A stretch of 64,000 nt of DNA from Streptacidiphilus rugosus AM-16 (GTDB taxonomy: Bacteria > Actinomycetota > Actinomycetes > Streptomycetales > Streptomycetaceae). The first letter of the stretch is position 1. Each line of letters begins with the position of its first letter. The translations under genes were made by a program, and so were the position numbers. Below are positions 16,569-24,370 of this stretch, piece by piece. Below the pieces are notes generated by a model. The model searched no databases, was not told the origin of the DNA, and was given only the letters and a program-made list of their open reading frames with translations. Location: NCBI RefSeq assembly GCF_000744655.1, contig NZ_JQMJ01000004.1, positions 4,960,001 to 5,024,000 on the forward strand, read 5' to 3'.

Positions 16569-17014
16569 CGGGGCCGGACCGAGCCGGAGATCCGGTACCA
16601 GGTCTCCAGCCCGAGGATCAGGCCGAAGGAGATGGTCCCCCAGCCCAGGCTCCCGGCGGCGAAGAAGCCGAAGCCCAGGGCGCACCCGACGAAGACCAGC
16701 CACTGGGAGACCCGGCGCCGGGTGCGCCGGCGGCAGATGTCGGTCAGCGGGACCAGTCCGCCGCGGCGCCAGCGGCGCACGATCTCGGCGTACATGCCCA
16801 GGTGGGCGACCAGCAGCACCAGGCCGGCGATCCCGAGGACGGCCGCGGCGGACCTCCTCCCGGCCAGGTCGGAGACGCCGATCGCCGCCATGGCCAGCGC
16901 GAAGGTGCCCCCCGCGTAGACCGGGAACCAGCCCGGCACGCGCGGTACCGCGGCCGTCCGACGGGTCGCGGCGGCGACGGCGAGGGCCTCTTCCGGACTC
17001 AATTCATCATCCAT
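16565..17014 (-). CDS. membrane protein, partner of winged-helix regulator
   Basis: A 149-residue protein with four hydrophobic segments (AGGTFALAMAAIGVSDL, AVLGIAGLVLLVAHLGMYAEIV, VSQWLVFVGCALGFGFFAAG, TISFGLILGLETWY) and a basic loop (RRRTRRR). The N-terminal MDDELSPEEALA is cytoplasmic. No known function; such proteins travel with small winged-helix regulators in Streptomyces. ATG at 17014 follows a palindrome within 12 bases and has no good Shine-Dalgarno; a -10-like TATTCT (minus strand 17026-17021) lies immediately upstream, so translation may be leaderless. Confidence 0.75.
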   Translation of the reverse strand: MDDELSPEEALAVAAATRRTAAVPRVPGWFPVYAGGTFALAMAAIGVSDLAGRRSAAAVLGIAGLVLLVAHLGMYAEIVRRWRRGGLVPLTDICRRRTRRRVSQWLVFVGCALGFGFFAAGSLGWGTISFGLILGLETWYRISGSVRPR

Positions 17015-17025
17015 GCTTGAAGAAT

Positions 17026-17057
17026 AGCATCTACTTTCCATTATGAAAGTAGATGCT
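17026..17057. promoter_or_regulatory. 13-base perfect inverted repeat, likely operator
   Basis: AGCATCTACTTTC (17026-17038) and GAAAGTAGATGCT (17045-17057) flank CATTAT. On the minus strand CTTTCA and TATTCT, 17 bases apart, could be -35 and -10, so the repeat covers the promoter of the membrane protein/regulator operon. Binding by the winged-helix regulator would give autorepression. Confidence 0.7.
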
Positions 17058-17091
17058 TCGCGCGCGAGGTGCGGGCACACCGGGCCCGGCG

Positions 17092-17286
17092 TCAGCAGCC
17101 GCTGCTGGACCCGGAGTGGCTGTGGTGGTGGGTGCTGCTGTGCGAGCTGCTGCCGCTACTGCCGTGATGGTGGCTCCGCATCGGCGCCGTCATGGTGGCG
17201 GCGCACGCCGGGCCGTTGTTGCATGCCGCGACGCCGACCGTGGCCGTGAGAGTGAGCGCGGCGGCCAGGGCGATACGACGGATCAA
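17092..17286 (-). CDS. small His/Ser-rich lipoprotein
   Basis: A 64-residue protein. TTG start at 17286 with GAGGAG 7 bases upstream leads into a signal peptide (RRIALAAALTLTATVG) and lipobox VAAC (Cys about residue 20). The mature peptide is NNGPACAATMTAPM followed by a Ser/His/Gly-rich tail (RSHHHGSSG, THHHSHSG) ending in Cys. Such a His-rich tail could bind zinc, nickel or copper. The gene is short, but codon bias, signal and ribosome site support it. No partner is evident. Confidence 0.6.
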   Translation of the reverse strand: MIRRIALAAALTLTATVGVAACNNGPACAATMTAPMRSHHHGSSGSSSHSSTHHHSHSGSSSGC

Positions 17287-17417
17287 GACGGGCTCCTCGG
17301 GAGTGGCGCGGACAGACGTTCTGTCAGCGGCAGACGACAATCCCGAGGACCCTAGTTCCCTCGAGCCGACCCGCCTGCCCCGGGGGTCGGCCCGCGCCCG
17401 TCGCCGCGCCCGGTGGC

Positions 17418-18026
17418 TCAGCCCGCGGATCGGTCCGCGCAGACGGACGGCAGGGCGCGGAGCAGGGCGGCGAAGTGCAGGACGTCGAGGTTCTGCTGAT
17501 GGCGCGCGTGGACGGTCGCGGCGGTCAGCCTGCCGTCACAGGAGGGCGCCCGGAGCGCGCCGTCGGCCGCGGCGATGGCCTGGACGAGTTCGGTGTCGAT
17601 GGTGTTGAGCTCGACCCGGATGGTGGCCAGGCTGGGCCTGGTGGTCGGGACGAGCGAGGGATCGGCGTCCCATTCGGCGAACAGCGCGCGCTGGACGACC
17701 TTGCTGGCCTCGATCTGGTCGCGGAAGATCTTCGCGACCGGCGCGGGGTCGATGCCCAGGGCCGTGGCCTGCTGCTCGGCGTCGGCGATCACGACCGCCT
17801 CGCGGGCCGGGTCGTCGATCGGGCTGGTGGTCCCGTACTTGGCCGCCGCCACCTGGTCGGCCACCGTGACCCGCTGCGCGGACAGCTGGGCGATCGTCTC
17901 CAGCGGCGTCGTCCTCGGCGCGGCGGCGGCGCTGCCCGCTCCGAGCCCGGATGCCGTGGCGGTGAGCAGGAGCAGTCCGCCGACGAATCCGGCCGTCGAT
18001 CGGCTCATGGTGATGAACAGTCGCAC
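17418..18026 (-). CDS. secreted chorismate mutase (AroQ gamma type)
   Basis: A 202-residue exported protein. The signal peptide is STAGFVGGLLLLTATASG to AAAA. The mature all-helical part has the AroQ pattern: LSAQRVTVADQVAAAKYGT (catalytic Arg and Lys), IDDPAREAVVIADA, and KIFRDQIEASKVVQ. Two Cys (APSCDGR and SVCADR) match the disulfide of the secreted M. tuberculosis enzyme. The reaction is chorismate to prephenate. The GTG at 18026 is preferred over the ATG at 18008 because GGGGG lies just upstream. It is a lone gene; the extracellular role of this class is unknown. Confidence 0.85.
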   Translation of the reverse strand: MRLFITMSRSTAGFVGGLLLLTATASGLGAGSAAAAPRTTPLETIAQLSAQRVTVADQVAAAKYGTTSPIDDPAREAVVIADAEQQATALGIDPAPVAKIFRDQIEASKVVQRALFAEWDADPSLVPTTRPSLATIRVELNTIDTELVQAIAAADGALRAPSCDGRLTAATVHARHQQNLDVLHFAALLRALPSVCADRSAG

Positions 18027-18201
18027 CGGAACCCCCAGTCGTGTACGGAACGTCGCGCCGATGGTACGGGTGCGGAACGCCCGGACGCGGTGCTTCCGCC
18101 GGATTCGCACGGGGCGCGACGCACGCGTGGCCGCCGCCGCAGGGTGCGGGGAGAACGCCTGGGGCGTCCGGTGCCTGCGGGGCGGCCACGCGCGGGTCAG
18201 G

Positions 18202-18615
18202 TCACCACCTCATGCGGTGGTGGTGCCTGCCCGACCGGGTGGCGGAGGCCGTGGGGATGGGCGAGCCGTTGGCGGCCGTGTTCGTCACCACGGGGACCGG
18301 GGTGGTGCAGGTGGCCGCGGCTGCCGGGGAGGAGGCAGCCGCGGCCGGGGTCGCCGCCGCGGAGGTCATCGACCCTGTCGCCGTGGCGGAGTCGCTGGGC
18401 ATGGTCCACGCGGAGCCGATCTGTCCGCCGGCTGCCGGGGCCGAGGCCGAGCCGGCGGCCGGAGCCGAGGCGGACGCGGCCGGGTCGGTGGGCGCTGCGG
18501 GAGCAGGCTGACCGGTCATCGGGGCGGTGGAAGGGGCGGTGGAGGCGCCGCCGGTCGGAGCGACCGTGGTGGTGCCCGCCGGGGCCGTCGGGGCGGCGCT
18601 GGTGCAGGCGGCCCC
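18202..18615 (-). other. frame-shifted C-terminal segment of the exported protein at 18516-19973
   Basis: Reading one frame away from the upstream gene, this stretch encodes a coherent Ala/Pro/Thr/Ser-rich tail (TSAAPTAPAGTTTVAPTG, then SASAPAAGSASAPAAGG, ending GRHHHRMRW). In the frame of the upstream gene the same bases give an Arg/Pro-rich, atypical end. Adding one G to the GGGG run at 18615-18612 (minus strand) joins the two smoothly. Most likely a one-base undercall; a true frameshift mutation or slippage site is possible. Confidence 0.6.
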
Positions 18616-19973
18616 GTCGGGGTCGCCGCGCCGGACGCGGGGGCGGCCGGGGTCTGGCCGAGCGGGGTGAAGGTCGCGTTGACGACCACGCCGTTGCCGT
18701 CCGTGGTCAGCGTGATCGGGTTGGCCACGTTGAGCAGGGCCCCGCAGTTGAGGTTGGTGAAGGACTGGTTGGCGCGCATGGCCAGGAAGGTGAAGAGGTT
18801 GTTCGCCATCGCCGCGTCGACCGACGGGCCGTTCATGAAGATGGCCTGGTCCTTGAAGACGCGCTGGATGCCCATCGCGTTGCCGAAGAGGTTCTGGCAG
18901 TAGGTGGTGCCGCCGCCGTTGTCGGCGGCGCCGATCGGGGTCATGTCGACGCCCGCGCGGTACAGGTTGGTCTTGGTGTTGCTGCCGTTGCCGTTGTTCT
19001 GCGTCATCGGGTCGGTCACCGGGACGAGCGCGATCGGGGCCTGCTGGTTCGCCGCCGCGGAGAGCTCGTCCAGGGGCAGGGCCGCGGCGGCCATGCCGTC
19101 GCTGGACTGGTCGGGGCGGGTCCAGGGAGTGCAGCCGAGGGTGGGGTCGATGAACTGCGTGAGCAGCAGGTTGTCGCTGCCGTTGGCCAGGTCCACCAGC
19201 TGCTGGTTCTGCAGGGCGGCCTTGTTGGCGGCGTTGTTCTGCGCGATCTGACCGTTGGCGGTGGCCAGGTAGTGGGTGACCACGTTGTCGCTCTGGTCCT
19301 GGTCCACCACGGAGAAGTCACGGGTGGTCGGACAGGGCAGGCCGTCCTTGGCGGTGCCGGCCGGTGGGACCTGCAGCTGGTTGGCGGCTATCTGCCGGTT
19401 CGCGTTGCGGAAGAACGCCGGGGCGTTGCAGTCGGCGAACTGCCCGAAGATCGAGCCGCGCAGTCCGTTCACGCACCGGCCCTGGGCCAGCGAGTTGGTA
19501 CCGCCGGTGTTCGTCAGGGTCAGGTTTGTGCCGTTGAAGCCGAACCAGATCCCGACCGTCGATCCCGCGGGGACGGTGGCCGGAGTGGGCGCGGCGGCAG
19601 CCTGGGTGCCCTGGTCGATCACCAGCGGGTCGTACAGCGTCACCTGTCCGCCGGGCGCGACGATCGCGGCCTCGACGAAGGCGGACTGACCGGCGTTGGC
19701 CTCGTTGCACGGGCCCGCGGCCGCGTCGGTGGCCACCAGTTGGTAGGGGGTGGCCAGGCCCTGCGCGCTGAGCGGGTTCGGCGGCACGACCAGGGTGCAG
19801 TTCGGGTTGGCGGCCGCGGCGGCCGGCTGGTTGTTCGCCGCCAGCGCGGTGGCCAGTCCGCCCGCGACCAGGGGCAGTCCGATCAGCAGGACCATCCAGG
19901 TGGACTTCCTCCCGCGGCGTCGGCGCCGTCGGTCCGGCGCGAAGCGTGAGTGTTGCTTGTCCGCATGGCGCAT
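18516..19973 (-). CDS. large exported protein of unknown function, probably frameshifted at its 3' end
   Basis: The open frame gives 485 residues. A basic N-terminus (DRRRRRRGRKS) precedes one membrane helix (WMVLLIGLPLVAGGLATALA), so it is membrane-anchored or secreted. The exterior is Asn/Gln/Thr-rich with spaced Cys (NPNCTLVV, GPCNEA, ADCNAPAF, GLPCPTTRDF, LGCTPW, YCQNLFG, LNCGALL), which suggests disulfides. I do not recognise a catalytic motif; similar uncharacterised proteins occur in actinomycetes. The last 30 or so codons are Arg/Pro-rich and probably out of frame; corrected, the protein would end at 18202 with an Ala/Pro/Ser tail. Its N-terminus resembles that of the next gene. Confidence 0.75.
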   Translation of the reverse strand: MRHADKQHSRFAPDRRRRRRGRKSTWMVLLIGLPLVAGGLATALAANNQPAAAAANPNCTLVVPPNPLSAQGLATPYQLVATDAAAGPCNEANAGQSAFVEAAIVAPGGQVTLYDPLVIDQGTQAAAAPTPATVPAGSTVGIWFGFNGTNLTLTNTGGTNSLAQGRCVNGLRGSIFGQFADCNAPAFFRNANRQIAANQLQVPPAGTAKDGLPCPTTRDFSVVDQDQSDNVVTHYLATANGQIAQNNAANKAALQNQQLVDLANGSDNLLLTQFIDPTLGCTPWTRPDQSSDGMAAAALPLDELSAAANQQAPIALVPVTDPMTQNNGNGSNTKTNLYRAGVDMTPIGAADNGGGTTYCQNLFGNAMGIQRVFKDQAIFMNGPSVDAAMANNLFTFLAMRANQSFTNLNCGALLNVANPITLTTDGNGVVVNATFTPLGQTPAAPASGAATPTGPPAPAPPRRPRRAPPRSLRPAAPPPPLPPPR

Positions 19974-20210
19974 GTACGACTCAACTCCAATCCGGCCCAC
20001 CGACCACGGGCCGCGATCCACCCGGCTCCTGTGACCGGTGGGGTGCACAGGGCCGTGTGTGCCGTAAGTGGTTCCCCCCGGCGGCGAGCCTCGCAGATCG
20101 AACCCGGGTTGCCTCGCCGGGAGAGGGTTACGTTAGAAATCGGTAATCCGTTCCCCGAAACCGTTCGGCCTGCGACGGACGGCACTTGACCAGCCGTCAT
20201 GGCACGGCGA

Positions 20211-20235
20211 ACGGCCCCCGCGTCGCGGGGGCCGT
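20211..20235 (-). terminator. stem-loop terminator
   Basis: ACGGCCCCCGCG and CGCGGGGGCCGT, separated by one base, form a strong stem 19 bases after the stop of the exported-protein gene that ends at 20254. Confidence 0.7.
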
Positions 20236-20253
20236 GAGTCGGGACGGGGTCGG

Positions 20254-21759
20254 TCAGAAGTGCGTGCCCATGGCCGTGCTCGGGGCAGCGGGGAGGCTGG
20301 GCACGGAGGTGGGCATGGACGTCGGCATCGCGGTGGGCATGGCGGTGGGCATGGACGTCGGCATGGCGGTGGACGTCGGGGCGGGGGACGGCAGGCCGCT
20401 CACGGTGAGGCTCAGGTGCAGGCGGGCCAGGAACAGCGAGGTGACGGTCGGCCACCTGTGCATCCGGTGTCCGTAGACGGGGGTCTGCCGGACGAACGCC
20501 CAGACCAGGTCACCGTTGGCCAGCACGGTGAGGGGGCCGGAGACGTGGACGGTGAGCACCAGGTCCGGGGTGAGGAACCTGCCGGTGAGGTCGATCAGCC
20601 GGAAGTGCGTGCCGGTGAAGGCGCCGCGCCGGACCGACTCCCAGGTGACCAGCAGGGCCGACCTCCCGTACGGCGCCACGTGGACGTTGACGTTCGCGGT
20701 TCCCGGCGTGCTGGTCAGCACGACCGAACGCGCGGTGTGCCGGGCGGAGTCGACGAAGAACAGCACGGCCTGGTCGGTGCTCCAGCGCGGCGCGGCGTTC
20801 CAGGTGAGGCTGTTCGCCCGGGAGGAGACCGGCCCCTGGGCGGAGAGCGCGGTCACCCAGCTCCCCCGGCCGGTCTGCACCATGTCGTCGCCGCTCGCCA
20901 TCGCCGAACCGGTGGCGCTGCCGTCGTCGTAGCAGTTGTACGCCGCCCAGGATCCCGACCAGCCGAGGGTACGGCCCATGTCGCCCCGGCAGTTCCACTC
21001 GTGACCGCCGGACAGCATCTGCCCGGAGTCGCTGACGTAGACCATCTTCTCGCCCCACCGGCCGTTCCGGGAACCGCCGGCTCCGTGCACGGTGAAGAGG
21101 GCGGCGTAGCGGCTGCCGTTCCAACTGAGCTTTCCGTCGAGCATGGGGGCGGTGTCGTGGCCGGCCGCTCCGGTCAGCTTGACGGCGAAGGCGATGTGGC
21201 CGTTCCGCACCCGGATCAGCGCGGCGGCGGTCTCGCCCCAGCGGTTGTGGTCGGCCACACGGGTGAGCAGGGCGAAGCCGTTGTCGAAGGCGACCAGGCC
21301 GCCGATCTCGTGGGCGCCGGTGATGACGACGTCGGGGCCGGTGCGGCGCAGCCGGCGGTCGACGGGGGTGACGTGGACGGAGTTCGCGGCCTGCCAGGCC
21401 ACTTCGAGCATGCCGTCGGGGGCGACGGCGGTGACCGTGCGCGTCCACTGCGGCATGCCGTTGCCGTTCGGGGAGAGATAGCTGAACGCGCTGCTCAGTT
21501 TGATGGTGGACACCGAGATGTTCGCCGCGATGACGTTGCCGCTCGTCATCGTCGGGGCGTTGGTGGCCATCTGGCTGGTGACGGTGCCCCAGTTCGTGGG
21601 GGCCGCCGCGCCGGTGACCGGACGGGCCGTCGGGGCGACGTCGGCGAAGGCCAGGCCTCCGACGACGAGTACCCCCAGGGCCAATGGCAAACCGAAGAGG
21701 AGGCGGCGCCTGCGCCGCTCCGATCGAACCCTGTTGGCCGTGAATCGCTTGCCGGGCAT
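20254..21759 (-). CDS. exported protein of unknown function with tetrapeptide-repeat tail
   Basis: A 501-residue protein. A basic start (RVRSERRRRR) and one membrane helix (LLFGLPLALGVLVVGGLAF) match the layout of the neighbouring exported protein. The exterior has repeated WD/Kelch-like strands (GGLVAFDNGFALLTRV, DGKLSWNGSRYAALF, SWAAYNCYDDGS), suggesting a beta-propeller. The C-terminus is a run of PTSM/PTAM tetrapeptides. No catalytic residues are recognised. ATG with GGGAG 5 bases upstream. It sits between the unknown exported protein and the metallophosphoesterase, all on the minus strand, with gaps of 170-280 bases, so probably separate transcripts. Confidence 0.75.
   Translation of the reverse strand: MPGKRFTANRVRSERRRRRLLFGLPLALGVLVVGGLAFADVAPTARPVTGAAAPTNWGTVTSQMATNAPTMTSGNVIAANISVSTIKLSSAFSYLSPNGNGMPQWTRTVTAVAPDGMLEVAWQAANSVHVTPVDRRLRRTGPDVVITGAHEIGGLVAFDNGFALLTRVADHNRWGETAAALIRVRNGHIAFAVKLTGAAGHDTAPMLDGKLSWNGSRYAALFTVHGAGGSRNGRWGEKMVYVSDSGQMLSGGHEWNCRGDMGRTLGWSGSWAAYNCYDDGSATGSAMASGDDMVQTGRGSWVTALSAQGPVSSRANSLTWNAAPRWSTDQAVLFFVDSARHTARSVVLTSTPGTANVNVHVAPYGRSALLVTWESVRRGAFTGTHFRLIDLTGRFLTPDLVLTVHVSGPLTVLANGDLVWAFVRQTPVYGHRMHRWPTVTSLFLARLHLSLTVSGLPSPAPTSTAMPTSMPTAMPTAMPTSMPTSVPSLPAAPSTAMGTHF
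20309..20380. repeat. 12-base coding minisatellite
   Basis: Units of 12 bases, GTGGGCATGGAC / GTCGGCATCGCG / GTGGGCATGGCG / GTGGGCATGGAC / GTCGGCATGGCG and a partial sixth, encode P-T-(S/A)-M tetrapeptides at the C-terminus of the protein at 20254-21759. Such tracts vary in copy number between strains. Confidence 0.75.
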
Positions 21760-21929
21760 GTTTGCTCCCTTCCGCTCGGATGGGGAACAGACTGCCGCCG
21801 CGGGGGCCCCGGGTCGCCGGTGCGCAGGGTGGTGTAAGAGACGCGTAATGCCCAACGTGGCGCGAGGGACGCGGGTTTCCGGTGCGCATGCACGGCGTCG
21901 TGCGGTGCCGTGCATGCGCCCCTGCCTGC

Positions 21930-23099
21930 CTACTTGCAGCTGCCGCTGCCGGTGTCGCGGTACTGCAGCGCCGAACTGTCGAAGCCGGGACCGGCCAGCG
22001 CGGGCGCGTAGTCCCAGCTGTAGCCGTGGGCCTTGAGCGTGAACTTCATGACGCCGAAGGCGCCCGCCTGGGCGGTGACCACGTTGGGGTTGTCGTAGTT
22101 GCCCGGCGTGCCGGCGAGGGAGTCCAGGGCCTCGCCGCCGGAGCCGATGATGAACTCGGGGATGCCGTGCTTCGGGTCCGACTCGCCGGCCGGGTTCATC
22201 GGGCGCAGCCGCGCGTACGCGTGCTCGTGGCCGTTGAGGATGAGCGTGGCGTGGTTCTGGTACAGCAGCTTCCACCAGGCGTCGGCCGCGGCGCCCTCGG
22301 CGCCGCCCGCGCCCACCGCGGAGGCGGGGACGGTGGCGGTCGAGGCCGTGGTGGCGCTGAAGGTCGGCTGGTGCCAGTACGCGATGGTGCACGGACGCGA
22401 GTTGGCGGCCAGGTCGTTGGAGAGCCAGGTGGTCTCCTGGGCCAGGAGGCCACCGTCCGTGGTGGAGCAGTCGTGGTTGAACGCGTCCGAGCCGCACTCG
22501 GCGTTGAGCGAGATGATGTGCCAGTTGCCGAGGTCGTAGGAGTACCACCCCTGCCGGTCGGCGGTGTCGTCGCCGGCCTGGCCCTGGGTGGCCGGCGCGC
22601 CGACCTGGTTGTGGCCGTTGAAGTAGCCGAAGTAGCCGACGCCGTTCTGGCCCGCCTCGTTGTCGCCCTTCTTGGCGTACGGGTAGTACTCGTGGTTGCC
22701 CGGCGCCGGACGCTCGAGCATCTTCAGGCCGCCCCACGCCTGCTCGAAGGACTGCTCGAAGTCGGTCAGCTTGCCCACCTGGTACTGCTCGTCGCCCAGC
22801 AGCGCCACCGCATCGGGGTGCATGCTCGTGGCCTGCCCGGCGGTCGCGAACTCGGCGCTCATGCCGCCCAGCGTGGCGCTGCCGCACTTGAGCGCGGCCG
22901 GGGTGGACGCGTTCTCGTCGTCGTCGGGCTCACAGGCGATGTCGCCGACCGCGGCCAGGGTGTAGGTCTGGGCCTCGCTGTGGTGGGCGGCATAGGGCCA
23001 GTCGTTGTCGCTGCGACGACTGTCGGCGACGGCCGTGCCCGTGACGGCCAGGACGGCCAGTCCGGCGGCTACGGCGGAGATCTTGGTGGCGCGCTTCAT
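21930..23099 (-). CDS. secreted metallophosphoesterase (purple acid phosphatase-like)
   Basis: A 389-residue exported enzyme. Signal peptide: KRATKISAVAAGLAVLAVTG to AVADS. The metallophosphoesterase motifs occur in order: AAVGDIAC, LLGDEQYQ, PAPGNHEYY, YWHQP and LNGHEHAYAR, giving the Asp, Asn and His ligands of a two-metal phosphatase. Likely substrates are extracellular phosphate esters. ATG with GGAAGGG 8 bases upstream. Upstream there are repeated GTCA-type elements at 11-base spacing (23232-23246) that resemble, weakly, a PHO box. Calling it acid phosphatase-like is by motif; substrate is unknown. Confidence 0.88.
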   Translation of the reverse strand: MKRATKISAVAAGLAVLAVTGTAVADSRRSDNDWPYAAHHSEAQTYTLAAVGDIACEPDDDENASTPAALKCGSATLGGMSAEFATAGQATSMHPDAVALLGDEQYQVGKLTDFEQSFEQAWGGLKMLERPAPGNHEYYPYAKKGDNEAGQNGVGYFGYFNGHNQVGAPATQGQAGDDTADRQGWYSYDLGNWHIISLNAECGSDAFNHDCSTTDGGLLAQETTWLSNDLAANSRPCTIAYWHQPTFSATTASTATVPASAVGAGGAEGAAADAWWKLLYQNHATLILNGHEHAYARLRPMNPAGESDPKHGIPEFIIGSGGEALDSLAGTPGNYDNPNVVTAQAGAFGVMKFTLKAHGYSWDYAPALAGPGFDSSALQYRDTGSGSCK

Positions 23100-23293
23100 G
23101 GGCGGTGCCCTTCCACGAGAGGAGCGGTCACCGCAGGTTAAGCAGTCGGTCCGGCGGCTCACACAAACACGTTCTGACGGTTCGGCGAACTCCGCGCCGC
23201 GCCCGGATGAAGGTTCTCGTACGCGGTGCCGTGACAGGTTTATGACGGCTCGCCATCCCGGTGGGCCGGCGGCCTTTGCCACGTCGGGACGAC

Positions 23294-23334
23294 GGTCCGG
23301 TCCGGCTCCGGGAGAGCGGGAGCCGGACCGGACC
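23294..23334 (-). terminator. 16-base stem terminator after the micro-ORF
   Basis: GGTCCGGTCCGGCTCC (23294-23309) and GGAGCCGGACCGGACC (23319-23334) form a perfect 16-base stem with a 9-base loop. It lies 8 bases after the stop of the 14-codon ORF and about 150 bases beyond the methyltransferase stop. Confidence 0.7.
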
Positions 23335-23342
23335 GGACTCGG

Positions 23343-23387
23343 TCAGAAGCCGAGGACCCACCCGAAGACGATCCTCCAACTGGGCAC
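23343..23387 (-). CDS. candidate 14-residue micro-ORF
   Basis: GTG at 23387 begins a 14-codon frame, MPSWRIVFGWVLGF, ending at TGA 23343. GGGGAGG lies about 7 bases before the GTG, one of the strongest ribosome sites in the window, and a perfect 16-base stem-loop follows the stop. The peptide has one Arg, two Trp and mostly hydrophobic residues, so it could contact the membrane. It lies about 100 bases after the methyltransferase gene on the same strand. I do not recognise it; it may be a real small protein, a peptide signal, or a leader. Comparative data would decide. Confidence 0.5.
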   Translation of the reverse strand: MPSWRIVFGWVLGF

Positions 23388-23486
23388 AGGCGCACCTCCC
23401 CTCGGTTGTCGACGCGATCAGCTTCCGCGTCGGCGGGTGGCCGCGTCGATCGATTCGGCCTGGGCCGAAGCACGACCGCCCGCCCC

Positions 23487-24347
23487 TCAACGCCGACGGG
23501 CGGTCACCAGGTGGGCGGCGGTGCGGAGGCGGACGCCTTCGGGGCGCTGGTACCCGGCCAGGGCGGACGACAGGGCGACCCTGGCCCGCCCGGCGGCGTC
23601 GGGGTCGCCCGCGGAGTCGAGCAGGCCCACCAGGTGCCGGCCGGGGCCGGAGCCCAGCAGCAGGTCGGCCGCGGCGTCGGCGTCGCGCCCGAAGTCGCCG
23701 TCGGCCTCGACGGGCTCGGTGCGCACCTCGGCGAAGCCGGCCGCGTCGAGGACCTCGCGGATCACCTCGGGGTCGGCGAGGGAGAACATCCCCGGACCCT
23801 CCGTCCCGGCCTCCTCCGGCGAGGGAAGCGGCAGGGCGGCACGCACCGCGCCGTACACCTGGACCCATTCGGTGCGGGCCGGGTCCGACATGCAGACGAA
23901 GGCGAGGCGGCCGCCGGGGCGCAGGGCGCGGCCGACGTTGCCGAACGCGGCGACCGGATCCGCGAAGAACATGATTCCGAAACGGCTGATCGCGGCGTCG
24001 AAGGCGGCGCTCGGGAGCGGGTGGACCTGGGCGTCCCCCTGCTCGAAGACGATCCGGTCCAGGCCCTCCTCGGCGGCCAGGGCGCGGGCTCTGGCCAGCA
24101 TGGGAGCGGAGAGGTCCAGGCCCAGGACGGAGCCCCGGAAGGCGGTCGCGGCGGCCAGGCGGGTGGTCTGGCCGACGCCGCAGCCGACGTCGAGGACCCG
24201 GTCCGCGGGGCCGATCGCGGCCGCCGCGAGCAGCAGCGGGTTGAAGCCTTCGTTGACCGCGTTCCAGCGGTCGTGGTGGTCGCTCCAGTAGCGGCCCTCG
24301 TCGCCGTTCCAGGCCTCGGACTGTGCGGTGTTGACGATCGTGCGCAT
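23487..24347 (-). CDS. SAM-dependent class I methyltransferase
   Basis: A 286-residue soluble enzyme. Motif I is VLDVGCGVGQTT (about residues 50-61) and GSVLGLDLSAPML gives the acidic residue binding the ribose; GDAQVHPLPSAAFDAAISRFGIMFF and ALRPGGRLAFVCM complete the fold of UbiE/SmtA-like methyltransferases. The substrate is unknown. The ATG has AGGAGCG upstream. It is divergent from a TetR gene across 94 bases that hold two palindromic operator copies, so the TetR protein very likely controls it. Confidence 0.88.
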   Translation of the reverse strand: MRTIVNTAQSEAWNGDEGRYWSDHHDRWNAVNEGFNPLLLAAAAIGPADRVLDVGCGVGQTTRLAAATAFRGSVLGLDLSAPMLARARALAAEEGLDRIVFEQGDAQVHPLPSAAFDAAISRFGIMFFADPVAAFGNVGRALRPGGRLAFVCMSDPARTEWVQVYGAVRAALPLPSPEEAGTEGPGMFSLADPEVIREVLDAAGFAEVRTEPVEADGDFGRDADAAADLLLGSGPGRHLVGLLDSAGDPDAAGRARVALSSALAGYQRPEGVRLRTAAHLVTARRR

Positions 24348-24370
24348 CGGATCGCTCCTGTCGGAGAGCT

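Noticed and set aside
17475-19949. 824-codon plus-strand frame
   Set aside because: It is the antisense of the chorismate mutase and exported-protein genes; no start signal or domain.
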